From assembly GCF_001697145.1 (NCBI RefSeq), contig NZ_CP012719.1, positions 1,646,501-1,710,500 of the forward strand: a DNA stretch of 64,000 nucleotides, in the 5' to 3' direction. The position numbers and the translations under genes were made by a program. Positions 16,072-25,674 of this stretch are shown piece after piece; position 1 is the first letter of the stretch, and every line of letters begins with the position of its first letter. Below the pieces are notes generated by a model. The model did no database searches, was not told the origin of the DNA, and saw nothing but the letters and a program-made list of their open reading frames with translations. The DNA is from Streptococcus anginosus. Its GTDB lineage: Bacteria; Bacillota; Bacilli; Lactobacillales; Streptococcaceae.

Positions 16072-17853
16072 TCAACCTCCGTGTTTGATTGAGTTAGAAT
16101 TATTCTCCAAAGACATCGTCTTTTTAATGTTTGCAAATGCTTGATGATAACCCGCTTTATCTAACATGGAAGCTGCTACTCCACCAATCATTTGCAAAAA
16201 GTGGAGGCGAGAGAGCGATAAACGATTATAAGAAACATCTTCAATCCACAGGAGGTACTTTAATCCTGAAACAGCTTTTATTTCTAATGCATAAAATGGA
16301 TAATCTGGAAGAAGATTCTTATTTATCCAAACTTCATCATTTTTTAACTCTTCTGCTAATGTCGGGTAGTTACTTAGATTGAAGTCAGAAGAATTAGATA
16401 ATGAATAAATGTTGACTTTATTTGCTCCCAATTGCTCCTCAATAACTTTCTTCGTTTCATTTAAAACGGCTTCTACTGTCGGCTTATCCAATTGTTGAAA
16501 AATAGAGAATAGTTTGCTCGCACCATTTTGATTGCTAACGACTTGCTGAACGAGCTTTTCACGATCATAAACTGCATCCTCATAGGAGATAGATAAGAGT
16601 TCATTTCTTTCATTTAGCAGCTGATTTTCTTTTTCTAGCATTTCTTTCTCATCTTGGTACTTCATCTGGATAATCCCACAAATAAGAGCAACGAACATAT
16701 AAGCCGCAAAGGAAATCCACCTATCGGTATTATAGACGATTGATTGCCAGTTTCCTCCCGAGAAGATATTGGCTGCAAATAACCCTAGTATTGAAAGGAG
16801 ACCAGCAAAAATGCCATATAAAGTTCCAAAGATTGTACTAATCAAGGTTACAAAAAATAAGCGAATATCAATCATTTTGAATTGATTGAAACCATTTAAT
16901 AGCGTACTCAAACCTTCTGATAGTAAAAAAGCAAGCAAAATTTCAGCTACCTTTTGATAAACCTTATGAGACCGCATCAGATAAATAGCTTTTTTCAAAT
17001 GATTGAATTCCAGATGATTAGACGTCTTATTTTCTTTTACGAAATCTTTGTAAAGATCTGATAGATCATCTAGAACCGAGTAACGAATAAACCAGCCATA
17101 ACGTTGTCTTAAATTATCTTCATCTGTCGAGCGATAAAGATAAGGTTCAGTTGACTTTGAATCAATCTCTATGGCACTTTTAGAGAGAGACAGTTCTTCT
17201 AATTTCGCCGCAAATTGCTGAAATGTAATCTGAAAGGGGTTATAAATAGTTAAGATTTCTGTTTGGTCATTCCAACTATCAAAAATTTTGCTGATTAGCT
17301 CTGCTAAATCTTCTGAATTGATAAAATTCGCAATTTCATCTGGATGTTCTCCAATATGAACTGTTTTATTTTGGTGAAGACTGTCAAACAACTGATACAA
17401 ATAATCTTCTGGCAATTTGGAAGAATACAAATAAGGGCTACGAACTATTTTCAGAGATCGCCCATTTGTCTTGGACCAATTGAGGCAAATCTCCTCTGCC
17501 GCCCTTTCTAGCTCCTGAGGATCATTAAGCACTTCTGGTCCTGTCACATAAAGAATTTTCGAATGAGATAATTCTTCGGTACGATGTAAAAAAGTTTGCA
17601 GCCGTTCTAGCTCCCCTACTCGTTGATTCTTATAAGTTAGCAAATTAGAAAAATAAAGAATTTGGTCAAATTGATAGGTTCTTAAAACTTCTACTAAAAT
17701 GGTTTCTTTTGTTTTCGGAAAAACTGTCAATTTTAATTTTTTTGAACTTTTTAAATCTGTTTCTCCCAAAAGATAAACCGTATCCTTTGGAAAAGCTTCT
17801 TGTATAAACTTTTTGGTTACATATCCCGTATTTCCAAATAGTAGAATTTTCAA
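16072..17853 (-). CDS. pelD: SDR-PelD fusion: short-chain dehydrogenase-like + membrane + GAF
   Basis: 593 residues. Residues 1-270 resemble an extended short-chain dehydrogenase/epimerase, with the Rossmann start KILLFGNTGYVTKK and late block FQITFQQFAAKLEEL; no clear Y-x3-K catalytic pair is visible. About 290-400 holds four transmembrane segments, then a coiled coil (EKEMLEKENQLLNERNELL) and a GAF domain (about 435-575). Pseudomonas and Bacillus PelD carry a degenerate GGDEF domain after GAF that binds cyclic di-GMP; here the protein ends only about 18 residues after GAF, so that module is absent. TTG start with AGGAGGGA seven bases upstream. First gene of the operon. Confidence 0.82.
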   Translation of the reverse strand: MKILLFGNTGYVTKKFIQEAFPKDTVYLLGETDLKSSKKLKLTVFPKTKETILVEVLRTYQFDQILYFSNLLTYKNQRVGELERLQTFLHRTEELSHSKILYVTGPEVLNDPQELERAAEEICLNWSKTNGRSLKIVRSPYLYSSKLPEDYLYQLFDSLHQNKTVHIGEHPDEIANFINSEDLAELISKIFDSWNDQTEILTIYNPFQITFQQFAAKLEELSLSKSAIEIDSKSTEPYLYRSTDEDNLRQRYGWFIRYSVLDDLSDLYKDFVKENKTSNHLEFNHLKKAIYLMRSHKVYQKVAEILLAFLLSEGLSTLLNGFNQFKMIDIRLFFVTLISTIFGTLYGIFAGLLSILGLFAANIFSGGNWQSIVYNTDRWISFAAYMFVALICGIIQMKYQDEKEMLEKENQLLNERNELLSISYEDAVYDREKLVQQVVSNQNGASKLFSIFQQLDKPTVEAVLNETKKVIEEQLGANKVNIYSLSNSSDFNLSNYPTLAEELKNDEVWINKNLLPDYPFYALEIKAVSGLKYLLWIEDVSYNRLSLSRLHFLQMIGGVAASMLDKAGYHQAFANIKKTMSLENNSNSIKHGG

Positions 17854-17918
17854 TTTTTTGTCCCTCCTAAAAAGTAATTTATTTTGTTACTAATAATATT
17901 TTAGGTATCCAACTAAAT

Positions 17919-17947
17919 ATCATACATATTTTTGCTAAAAATATCAA
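17919..17947 (-). promoter_or_regulatory. Promoter of the pel-like operon
   Basis: Minus strand: -35 TTGATA (17942-17947), 17-base spacer, -10 TATGAT (17919-17924), 65 bases before the first start codon. It is the only promoter I see for the nine-gene unit, since internal gaps are at most about 20 bases. Confidence 0.7.
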
Positions 17948-18109
17948 GCAAAATAGACTAATTTTTTACTAATTTATTTCGTGTTTTCTCCACATATTCA
18001 TTACACGCTATTTCGATTCCTTTCTTTCTCCTCTATTTTGTGTTATATTTATCATATACGAAGAATTTAATTTGGAATGAAAATCCATTTTTAGAACGAA
18101 GGAGAAAAC

Positions 18110-18724
18110 ATGTCTGTTATTGAAAAATTAACAAAACCAGCTCATTTGATTGATATGAATGACATCATTCGCGAAGGGAATCCAACGCTTCGGGCAGTCG
18201 CCAAGGATGTCACCTTTCCACTTACCGAGCAAGAAGTTATCTTGGGTGAAAAAATGCTCCAATTTTTGAGGAATTCACAAGATCCTGTGATGGCTGAAAA
18301 AATGGGACTTCGAGGCGGCGTTGGTCTAGCTGCACCTCAGCTAGATCTGTCAAAGCGGATTATTGCCGTATTGGTGCCAAACCTGCCAGATAAAGAGGGC
18401 AATCCACCAAAGGAAGCCTATGCTTTGCAAACGGTTATGTACAACGCTAAAGTAGTGGCACATTCTGTTCAAGATGCCGCACTAGCTGAAGGGGAGGGCT
18501 GCTTGTCAGTTGACCGCGAAGTGCCTGGTTATGTCGTGCGCCATGCACGCGTCACTGTTGAATATTTTGACAAAGAAGGTGAAAAACACCGTATCAAACT
18601 CAAAGGATACAACTCAATCGTGGTTCAACACGAGATTGACCACACCAACGGCATCATGTTCTATGACCGCATCAATGAAAAAGAACCCTTCGCAATCAAA
18701 GACGGTATGTTAGTGATTGAATAA
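18110..18724 (+). CDS. def: Peptide deformylase
   Basis: 204 residues with the three deformylase motifs: GVGLAAPQ (motif 1), EGEGCLSV with the zinc/iron cysteine (motif 2) and QHEIDHTNG with the two metal histidines and catalytic glutamate (motif 3). It removes the formyl group from the N-terminal methionine of new proteins. Length and the insertion between motifs 1 and 2 fit the type 2 deformylases of Gram-positive bacteria. AAGGAGAAAAC precedes the ATG. It stands alone, divergent from the pel-like operon. Confidence 0.97.
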   Translation: MSVIEKLTKPAHLIDMNDIIREGNPTLRAVAKDVTFPLTEQEVILGEKMLQFLRNSQDPVMAEKMGLRGGVGLAAPQLDLSKRIIAVLVPNLPDKEGNPPKEAYALQTVMYNAKVVAHSVQDAALAEGEGCLSVDREVPGYVVRHARVTVEYFDKEGEKHRIKLKGYNSIVVQHEIDHTNGIMFYDRINEKEPFAIKDGMLVIE

Positions 18725-18805
18725 TAAATAAAAGGGAATCTCTGATATAACAGCATTCCCAATTAAAATTTCTTTATAAAAGCACTATAACTCAAGAATA
18801 CAAAT

Positions 18806-18858
18806 AAAAAGAACAACTTTGGCTTCTGATAAACAGAAAATCAAGGTTGTTCTTTTTT
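18806..18858. terminator. Bidirectional terminator after def
   Basis: AAAAAGAACAAC (18806-18817) pairs with GTTGTTCTTTTTT (18846-18858), giving a long stem flanked by A and T runs usable from both sides. Confidence 0.7.
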
Positions 18859-18859
18859 G

Positions 18860-19222
18860 TAGTTATCGTGTGAATCTGTCTCAGACTCATGACTTTAGGA
18901 TGACAAGCAATTTTAACGCAACTGCTATCGCACAAAACAAAGCACCGTTTTGAGGTGGTAAATAGAACTTGTGAAGCAAGTCTCATCTTCATTCGCTTTT
19001 GAAACTCCAAAGAGCAATTTTGATGAAAATTTCGTTTTCTGCATTCATTACCTCAACAGTAGGGAAAACTGTTAAGTCACCTTGTGGGGTGAGACTATAC
19101 GAGACATTTTGCACCGAAGTTTTGAAATAAGATAGCTGAGATTAACATTTTCAAATTTTAATTCCTTTGTGAGCGACTGCACTAGCAATTGTAGGTATCG
19201 GTCTCACTCCTATTTTTAGAAG
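18860..19222. other. Non-coding gap with no recognised gene
   Basis: About 360 bases between the def terminator and the GlsB-like gene. Short frames here have no plausible start or family resemblance. It contains GTGGGGTGAGAC (19094-19105) and an inverted GTCTCAC near 19202-19208, but no clear terminator or RNA. It may be decayed sequence. Confidence 0.4.
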
Positions 19223-19453
19223 TCAGCTTCCTCTTTCCCAGAAAATAGCTAAAAGAATAATCGCTCCCAACACAGATGGAATAATCGCTGTATCTGACAG
19301 ATGAGGTCCCCAGTTACCAAATAGCATTTGCCCAAGCCAGGCTCCAAACCAACCTAGTAAAATCTTGCCAATACAGCCCATTCGTTCTCCACGATTGGTG
19401 ATTGCTGCTGCAATTAGACCAATAATGAAGCCGACAAACATACTCCCAATCAT
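19223..19453 (-). CDS. GlsB/YeaQ/YmgE family stress-response membrane protein
   Basis: 76 residues forming three transmembrane segments. The sequence MIGSMFVGFIIGLIAAAITN, then CIGKILLGWFGAWLGQMLF and a final helix ending in FWERGS, follows the GlsB/YmgE pattern (also called transglycosylase-associated protein). In streptococci and enterococci such genes often sit beside Asp23/Gls24 stress genes. Here it is the second gene of a two-gene unit with the small protein upstream. A ribosome binding site AAGGAT precedes the ATG. Confidence 0.85.
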   Translation of the reverse strand: MIGSMFVGFIIGLIAAAITNRGERMGCIGKILLGWFGAWLGQMLFGNWGPHLSDTAIIPSVLGAIILLAIFWERGS

Positions 19454-19470
19454 TTAGTTATCCTTCCTGA

Positions 19471-19668
19471 TTATTTTATTATTCTCACTTTTGCACTATT
19501 TTTATGCAAACAGCAGCTTTTCTTCTTTTTGGAAGAACAGGCACGACTTGCTAACACAGCCAAACTGACCAACGCCACCGAGGCAAGTACTACTTTTCCA
19601 GAAAATTCTAGTGAATAATGAAAATCTCTTAGGGCTTTTTTATCTTCAGCTGAAATCATTAACTTCAT
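19471..19668 (-). CDS. Small membrane protein of unknown function
   Basis: 65 residues: a charged start (MKLMISAEDKKALRDFHYSL), one hydrophobic segment (about residues 24-42) and a very basic, cysteine-containing tail (SRACSSKKKKSCCLHKNSAK). I do not recognise a family. AAAGGAT lies at a good distance before the ATG, and a promoter with a palindrome sits 50 bases upstream, so it is likely expressed, together with the GlsB-like gene 17 bases downstream. The four cysteines and one histidine in the tail could bind a metal, which is only a guess. Confidence 0.65.
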   Translation of the reverse strand: MKLMISAEDKKALRDFHYSLEFSGKVVLASVALVSLAVLASRACSSKKKKSCCLHKNSAKVRIIK

Positions 19669-19716
19669 AATGTATCCTTTCTATTTGTGTAAATAGCTTA
19701 CAAAGAACAACCGTAA

Positions 19717-19745
19717 TCTATAAAATTTTGTAAAAAACTTTACAA
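19717..19745 (-). promoter_or_regulatory. Promoter with an embedded palindromic operator
   Basis: Minus strand: -35 TTGTAA (19740-19745), 17-base spacer, -10 TATAGA (19717-19722). TTGTAAA ... TTTACAA (19728-19745) is a perfect 7-base-arm palindrome covering the -35 and half the spacer, a good place for a repressor. It is not the TACAnnTGTA copper box. Confidence 0.55.
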
Positions 19746-19933
19746 GTAGTAAAATTTCCACTCTACTTTGACTATTTTAGTAGAACCTTTCAAAAAACAG
19801 CCAGCTACTCGCAGGAAGTCATTACCATGAAGCTGCAAAACCAATCATATTTTGCAAACAAACGAGCGAAAATTTTAGTTTAATGGCAGCTGTCTCTGAT
19901 GAAAGTTTCCCACATTCATCAAAAGAAAAGATC

Positions 19934-22900
19934 TTAGAATAAATCATCAAAGAGACTGAGCTGATTGTCTTCTGGCATATTGCCTAGAATCCCCATTTCA
20001 TCCATTTTATCAACTAGAGTAGTGGATAAGCCACCGCGCTTGCGCAACTCGGTTTTTGAAAGAAACTCTCCTTCGGCACGCGCTTTAACCAATTGTTTTG
20101 CAACGTTGTCTCCCAAACCATCCATAGCAGAAAATGGAGGAATTAAGCTGTCTCCGTCAATAAGAAATTCTGTCGCATCACTCTTATAAAGATCGAGTTT
20201 GCCAAATTTGAAGCCTCTTTCCAGCATTTCATTGACGATTTCTAGAGTTGTATAAAGGTCAATTTCAACATTGGAAGCTTCATTATTTTTGCGTTTTTCA
20301 GCGATTTCGTTCATCTTGCGCTTCACTGCATCTAGCCCACTACTCATGACTTTGATGTCAAAGGCTTTGGCACGAATAGAAAAGTAGGCACAGTAGTAAT
20401 AAATCGGATGATGCACCTTGAAGTAGGCCACCCGCAAGGCCATCATCACATAGGCAGCCGCGTGAGCTTTGGGAAACATGTACTTAATCTTTCCACAAGA
20501 TTCAATGTACCACTCAGGCACATTATTTTCCTTCATAGCAGCGATATAGCCATTTCTCTCTTCATCAGAAATTTTGAGCCACATGCCTTTCCGCACCCGT
20601 TCCATAATGGTAAAGGCCATTTTAGGCTCTAAGCCCTTGTGCATCAGATAGACCATAATGTCATCCCGACAACCGATAACGGTGGACAGGTCAGCAATTC
20701 CCTGCTTAATCAAATCTTGTGCATTGCCCAACCATACGTCAGTACCGTGAGACAATCCTGATAATTGAAGCAATTCCGCAAAGGTCGTTGGATGAGTTTC
20801 ATCCACCATACCCCGCACGAAGTTGGTTCCAAATTCAGGAATCCCCAGCATACCAGTCGGCGTACCTATTTGCTCCTGCGTTACTCCGAGAACATCTGTT
20901 CCAGAAAAGAGAGCCATAACTTCTTGGTCATCCATTGGAATTTCATTTGGGTCAATGCCGGATAAATCCTGCAACTTCCGAATCATGGTCGGATCATCAT
21001 GACCGAGAACGTCGAGTTTTAGGACATTTTCATCAATATCATGGAAATTAAAGTGAGTCGTTTGCCACTCTGCCGTCAAATCATCCGCCGGATACTGAAC
21101 TGGTGTGAAATCATAGACATCCATATAATTTGGAATAACCACAATTCCTCCAGGGTGCTGTCCAGTCGTCCGTTTGACACCTGCTGCACCTTGCGCCAAT
21201 CGCTCTACTTCTGCGTCACGGTAAAATTTATTGTAATCCCGCTCATACCCTTTCACAAAACCATAAGCTGTTTTGGCAGCGACTGTACCAACCGTACCAG
21301 CACGAAAGGCATATTCCTCACCAAAAATATCTCGGACATCCAAGTGAGCACTCGGTTGATCTTCACCAGAAAAGTTCAAGTCAATATCAGGCACCTTGTC
21401 ACCATCGAAGCCAAGGAAGGTTTCAAAAGGAATATCCTGTCCATTTTTACTCAACTTATATCCACAATGCGGACAATCTTTATCTGGCATATCAAAGCCT
21501 GAACCGTAAGAACCGTCCGTAATAAATTCTGAATACTGGCATTTGCCACAAACATAGTGAGGAGATAAAGGGTTTACCTCAGTAATCCCAATCATGGTCG
21601 CCACAAAACTAGAGCCGACCGAACCACGTGAACCCACCAGATAGCCACGCTCATTTGAACGCTGTACCAACATTTGCGAAGCCAGATAAATCACGGCAAA
21701 TCCATTCCCCAAAATGGAGGATAATTCCCGCTCAATTCGTCGGTCTACAATATCCGGCAGCGGATTTCCATAAATTTCAAAGGCTTTGGCATAAGTCATT
21801 TCAGCGACTTTTTCCTCTGATTTGTCAATAAATGGCGTATAGAGGTCACCTTTCACCACTTCAATTGGTTCAAAGGTTGCTGCCAATTGATTTGGATTGT
21901 CAATAACCACTTTGTGAGCTAATTCATCACCTAAGAAGGCAAATTCATCCAGCATTTCATTGGTTGTGCGGAAATGCGCTTTTGGAAGTGGTGCTGGTTG
22001 AGCATTTTCGCCATGCCCAATGGTACGGTTAATCATCGCTCCTTGCCCTAGACTGCGGACGATAATTTCTCGATAAATTTCTTCTTCAGGCTCGATATAA
22101 TGCACATCACCTGTAGCAAGAACAGGCTTGTCTAATCGATTTCCCACTTCAATCAAATTCTTAATAATGGTATGAAGCTCTTCGATATCCTTGACCTGCT
22201 CTTTAGCAATCAACGGTGCATAAATTGCTGGCGGCATGATTTCAATAAAATCGTAGTATTTCGCAACTTCCACTGCAGCATCGACGCCTTGCGAAACAAC
22301 CGCGTCAAACACTTCTCCTTCTGAACAGGCTGTTCCTAAAATCAAGCCTTCTCGGTGCGCATCCAAAACTGTTCGTGGAATCCGCGGCACGCCCTCAAAA
22401 TACTTTGTATTAGACAAACTGACTAATTTAAAAATATTCTTCAAACCCGTTTGATTTTTTACATAAATCGTAGCATGTTTGACTCGCGCTTTTTTATAGG
22501 AGTTTTCATCCACCAAATCTGTGTTTAGCTTTTGAAGATTGGTGACACCTCGTTTTTCTGCCGCATCGTTAATGAAAATAAAGAGCAGGCGTCCTGTCGC
22601 TTCCGCGTCATAATTAGCCATGTGATGATGATCAAGCGATACTTGAAAACGCTTAGTCAATGGTCCCAAACCGTGGCGCTTGTATTCTGGGTAGAGATTA
22701 CGGGCAAACTCCAAGGTATCAATGACTGGTTGCGTGATCTGTGGCAACCCATGCCGTTCATAATTGACATTCATAAATCCCACGTCAAAAGTAGCATTGT
22801 GGGCAACAAGTACCGTATCTTGACAGAAGTCTTGAAATTCTTGCAAGACCTGCTCGAGTGGCTTCGCATTTTTGACATGCTCGTCTGTAATCCCCGTCAA

Positions 22901-24328
22901 ATCTGTCGTAAAAGCACTCAAAGGATGACCTGGATTGATAAACTCGTCAAACTCAGCAATGACATTCCCCTTGTACATCTTACTTGCCGCTACTTGGATC
23001 AAGTCATTGTAAATAGCAGACAAACCGGTAGTTTCCACGTCAAAGACAACATAAGTGGCTTCCTTGAGTTCCATATCCACTTCGTTATAGGTAATAGGAA
23101 CTCGGTCTTCCACGATATTAGCTTCCATGCCATAAATCAGCTGAATACCAGCTTTTTTAGCAGCTTTATAGCCATGCGGAAAGCTCTGTACATTGCCGTG
23201 GTCAGTAATCGCAACTGCCTTATGTCCCCACTTAGCGGCTGTCGCAATCAATTCCTCCACTTCTGGAAGAGCATCCATGGTTGACATGTTGGTGTGCGCG
23301 TGGAATTCAACCCGTTTCTCACCTTCTGGCATCAAGTCTTTCCGCTCATAATGTGTCACTTCTTGCACATCTTGGACATTCATGGTCAAGTCATGCGTGA
23401 AGTTATTCATTTCAATATTGCCACGCACACGCAACCAAGAATTTTTCCTAATGATGTCAAATTTTTTGGCTTCTTCTTCGTTTTTAAACCACTTCTGAAG
23501 GGCAAAACTAGAAGTATAATCAGTCATCTTAAAGTTAATCAGCACACGCCCTGTGCGGGTAACTTTTTGCTCAAGATCAAAGACCATACCTTCAAAGACA
23601 ATGCGATTTTCCTCGGTCTGGATGTCAATCATCTGCGTAATCTCTGCCTTGTCCAGCTTTGGTCGAGCAGCCGCTTTTCGTGCTTGAAAATCAGAGTAGC
23701 TTGGTTTTTCCTCAGCTGGTGGTGGTGCCATTTGTTGCAGCGCTTCGACAGCTTTGAGAGCTTCATCATTAGCCGCTTGCACAATCTTTTCTTTTTCAGC
23801 TTGGAAAGTCTCGACTTGTTTCTGAGTCAAGGCATCACTTGCTTTGACCTGACAGTGAAAATGCGGAAAGCCAAACTTCACCAATTGCTTGCCTAAATTT
23901 GGCAAATGGATTTTCCGAAAATGCTCCGTATCAATACTGGAGGGGCCCTCAATCCAGAGCTGATCGCCGTCCGCGTGTACCTTTAACTGTTGGTACATAC
24001 TACGAAAGCCCTGACTGGCGCAAGGTCCTTCTGTAAAAGCCTCTTTGTAATAAGCCTGCAACAGCTCCTCTGTAAAATCTTGATTGGCAGCCTTAATTTC
24101 AAAAATAGCTTGGTTGCCCGTCTTAGAAAATTCTTCATTTAAACGTTTTTTTAATTCTTGAAACAACTCAATGGGTAAAATTTCTCCAAAAGCAAACTGA
24201 AATTCCCAGACATGACTGACGGTATGCACTAAAACTTGCTCAATTTCTGCATGTAAAAAGGCACTTGATTGTCTCATATCAAGTGGCATATTGATTTGAT
24301 TCATTAAAATTTCAAACGTAGATGACAT
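19934..24328 (-). CDS. polC: DNA polymerase III alpha subunit, PolC type
   Basis: 1464 residues, the normal length for Gram-positive PolC, the main replicative polymerase. In order: an N-terminal region, an OB fold (about 230-320), the first half of the PHP domain ([20 protein letters not shown], about 335-420), an embedded DnaQ-type 3'-5' exonuclease ([20 protein letters not shown], about 425-590), the second PHP half, a zinc finger (CGKCQYSEF ... CPHCGYKLS) and the polymerase core with [11 protein letters not shown] carrying catalytic aspartates, then [14 protein letters not shown]. The frame is unbroken. It is alone in its transcription unit; the ATG at 24328 is preceded by GAGGAAAAAAG. 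Confidence 0.98.
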   Translation of the reverse strand: MSSTFEILMNQINMPLDMRQSSAFLHAEIEQVLVHTVSHVWEFQFAFGEILPIELFQELKKRLNEEFSKTGNQAIFEIKAANQDFTEELLQAYYKEAFTEGPCASQGFRSMYQQLKVHADGDQLWIEGPSSIDTEHFRKIHLPNLGKQLVKFGFPHFHCQVKASDALTQKQVETFQAEKEKIVQAANDEALKAVEALQQMAPPPAEEKPSYSDFQARKAAARPKLDKAEITQMIDIQTEENRIVFEGMVFDLEQKVTRTGRVLINFKMTDYTSSFALQKWFKNEEEAKKFDIIRKNSWLRVRGNIEMNNFTHDLTMNVQDVQEVTHYERKDLMPEGEKRVEFHAHTNMSTMDALPEVEELIATAAKWGHKAVAITDHGNVQSFPHGYKAAKKAGIQLIYGMEANIVEDRVPITYNEVDMELKEATYVVFDVETTGLSAIYNDLIQVAASKMYKGNVIAEFDEFINPGHPLSAFTTDLTGITDEHVKNAKPLEQVLQEFQDFCQDTVLVAHNATFDVGFMNVNYERHGLPQITQPVIDTLEFARNLYPEYKRHGLGPLTKRFQVSLDHHHMANYDAEATGRLLFIFINDAAEKRGVTNLQKLNTDLVDENSYKKARVKHATIYVKNQTGLKNIFKLVSLSNTKYFEGVPRIPRTVLDAHREGLILGTACSEGEVFDAVVSQGVDAAVEVAKYYDFIEIMPPAIYAPLIAKEQVKDIEELHTIIKNLIEVGNRLDKPVLATGDVHYIEPEEEIYREIIVRSLGQGAMINRTIGHGENAQPAPLPKAHFRTTNEMLDEFAFLGDELAHKVVIDNPNQLAATFEPIEVVKGDLYTPFIDKSEEKVAEMTYAKAFEIYGNPLPDIVDRRIERELSSILGNGFAVIYLASQMLVQRSNERGYLVGSRGSVGSSFVATMIGITEVNPLSPHYVCGKCQYSEFITDGSYGSGFDMPDKDCPHCGYKLSKNGQDIPFETFLGFDGDKVPDIDLNFSGEDQPSAHLDVRDIFGEEYAFRAGTVGTVAAKTAYGFVKGYERDYNKFYRDAEVERLAQGAAGVKRTTGQHPGGIVVIPNYMDVYDFTPVQYPADDLTAEWQTTHFNFHDIDENVLKLDVLGHDDPTMIRKLQDLSGIDPNEIPMDDQEVMALFSGTDVLGVTQEQIGTPTGMLGIPEFGTNFVRGMVDETHPTTFAELLQLSGLSHGTDVWLGNAQDLIKQGIADLSTVIGCRDDIMVYLMHKGLEPKMAFTIMERVRKGMWLKISDEERNGYIAAMKENNVPEWYIESCGKIKYMFPKAHAAAYVMMALRVAYFKVHHPIYYYCAYFSIRAKAFDIKVMSSGLDAVKRKMNEIAEKRKNNEASNVEIDLYTTLEIVNEMLERGFKFGKLDLYKSDATEFLIDGDSLIPPFSAMDGLGDNVAKQLVKARAEGEFLSKTELRKRGGLSTTLVDKMDEMGILGNMPEDNQLSLFDDLF

Positions 24329-24419
24329 CTTTTTTCCTCGTATTGTAATGAAACTATTTTACCATAAAACAAATGAATTTTCGATTAAAAAATAGATAAG
24401 GAATATCCCCTCATTGTTT

Positions 24420-24587
24420 TTAATATAAACCAATCATCTCATCAAGGACGTCAAATGCTAAGCTTTTGGTTTCCGGAACTTTGACAATTTTAAAACGAAA
24501 ATTCTCATCGCTTTGAACATCAAAAAAGAGAGAACCAATCTGATTCTCTCTCGTACTTAGCGATAGGTTACCCACTACAGTTGACAT
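24420..24587 (-). CDS. Possible 55-residue small protein or gene remnant
   Basis: Starting ATG 24587, 17 bases after the phosphatase stop, the frame reads MSTVVGNLSLSTRENQIGSL and ends KSLAFDVLDEMIGLY before TAA at 24420. Composition is protein-like after residue 20, but I know no family. Against it being a gene: a strong terminator hairpin (24522-24552) lies inside, and the first bases resemble the terminal repeat of streptococcal ISL3-family elements (GTCAACTGTAGTGGGT). It may be an old gene end fused to IS-derived DNA. Confidence 0.25.
   Translation of the reverse strand: MSTVVGNLSLSTRENQIGSLFFDVQSDENFRFKIVKVPETKSLAFDVLDEMIGLY
24522..24552 (-). terminator. Terminator downstream of the e(P4)-type phosphatase
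   Basis: Minus strand: GAGAGAA ATCAGATTGG-type loop TTCTCTC followed by TTTTTTG. Arms at 24544-24550 and 24528-24534 are perfect. Confidence 0.7.
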
Positions 24588-24604
24588 TGAGTCTGTTTTC
24601 CTTT

Positions 24605-25462
24605 TTATTTTTTATATCCTTCTAATGCTTTTTGGCGTTCTTCAGTTTGGCCTTTCGCATCTAATTTTTTACCTTTATAAACGGTGCTTTCCCATGAACC
24701 GTACATTGGATTTGGGAAGATGATGAACTTTTCACCGAATTCGTTCTTTAATTCTTCTAATTTCTTACTACGTTCTTCTGCTGATGTTTTTGAGAAATCT
24801 GCAAAGTCAACGAGGTTATCACCTAAAAGCATGACCAAATTCGTCGTTTCTTGTACTTTCTGACGGCGACCTTCTTTTGATTTCACACCTTTTTCTAAAA
24901 ACATCAAATGATCTTTCCCTTGTACTGGAATACCTTCCTTTTCCAAATTCTTAATTGTCGCGTCTACCTGGCTCGCATCACGGTCAGAAACATAGTAAAT
25001 TTGAACACCGTTTTGATGTGCATATTGGAGAAATTCTTTGGCACCAGGAACAGCTTTAGCTGAAGCTTTCTGTACCCAAGCATCCCAATTTTTAGGATTA
25101 AAGGCCGTACCGTCTTTGACATTTTGAACTTGATAAGGACTGTTGTCTAATACCGTTTCATCTAAGTCAAGAACGATTGAGTAAGGCTTATCTGTCGGTT
25201 TTTGCAACAATTCTTTCAAACGATTCGTCGCAACATTATAACCTTGCAGGTACAACGCTTTAGCTTCATCTGACTTTTGATACCAAAGAGTGGACATGGT
25301 GTTTTCCCTTGACCGCAATTGATCATAAGTCATCGTAACTTTATTGTCAGATGTGTTGCTTTGCGTAGCCTTATTATCAGTTGCTTTTGTCCCACAACTG
25401 GTCAATAAAATAACCGAAGCAAGAGCTGAAAAAATTGTGATTGTGGCTTTAGATGATTTCAT
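24605..25462 (-). CDS. 5'-nucleotidase, lipoprotein e(P4) family (acid phosphatase)
   Basis: 285 residues. The signal peptide ends in a lipobox with the lipidated cysteine at residue 23 (VILLTSCG). The HAD-type class C acid phosphatase core has VLDLDETVLDNSPYQ (the DxDxT nucleophile motif) and YYVSDRDASQVDATI, with the late acidic motif LLGDNLVDFADF. These surface lipoproteins dephosphorylate nucleotides, including nicotinamide mononucleotide, so the cell can import nucleosides; streptococcal members are named LppC or OlpA. A promoter with an overlapping cre-type site lies just upstream, suggesting carbon control. AGGAGGA lies before the ATG. Confidence 0.93.
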   Translation of the reverse strand: MKSSKATITIFSALASVILLTSCGTKATDNKATQSNTSDNKVTMTYDQLRSRENTMSTLWYQKSDEAKALYLQGYNVATNRLKELLQKPTDKPYSIVLDLDETVLDNSPYQVQNVKDGTAFNPKNWDAWVQKASAKAVPGAKEFLQYAHQNGVQIYYVSDRDASQVDATIKNLEKEGIPVQGKDHLMFLEKGVKSKEGRRQKVQETTNLVMLLGDNLVDFADFSKTSAEERSKKLEELKNEFGEKFIIFPNPMYGSWESTVYKGKKLDAKGQTEERQKALEGYKK

Positions 25463-25494
25463 AAAACCAATCCTCCTAATATTAATCTGTCAAA

Positions 25495-25523
25495 ATTATA
25501 GCGCTTTCATATTAATTTTGCAA
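25495..25523 (-). promoter_or_regulatory. Promoter with cre-like site for the phosphatase gene
   Basis: Minus strand: -35 TTGCAA (25518-25523), 17-base spacer, -10 TATAAT (25495-25500). ATGAAAGCGCTATAA (25496-25510) overlaps the -10 and fits the CcpA cre consensus WTGNAARCGNWWWCA except at one position. Confidence 0.7.
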
Positions 25524-25674
25524 ATTATCTGACCAAATGTAGGAGAAAAGTAGATTCGCAAAAAATGGTGAACTGTTGGAAAACTAGAATCCCTATACCA
25601 CTTATTGTTGATTACAAGTCAAGAGCTTTTCATTATCTTTTCTTCAAGAAAGAAAAATAACTTAGTATTTATCC

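Noticed and set aside
18792..19010. A 72-codon minus-strand frame after def
   Set aside because: It runs across a terminator, lacks a ribosome binding site and has unlikely composition.
22532..23896. Two long plus-strand frames (22532-23284, 23294-23896) opposite polC
   Set aside because: They mirror the codon pattern of polC, have no ribosome binding site and no family resemblance.
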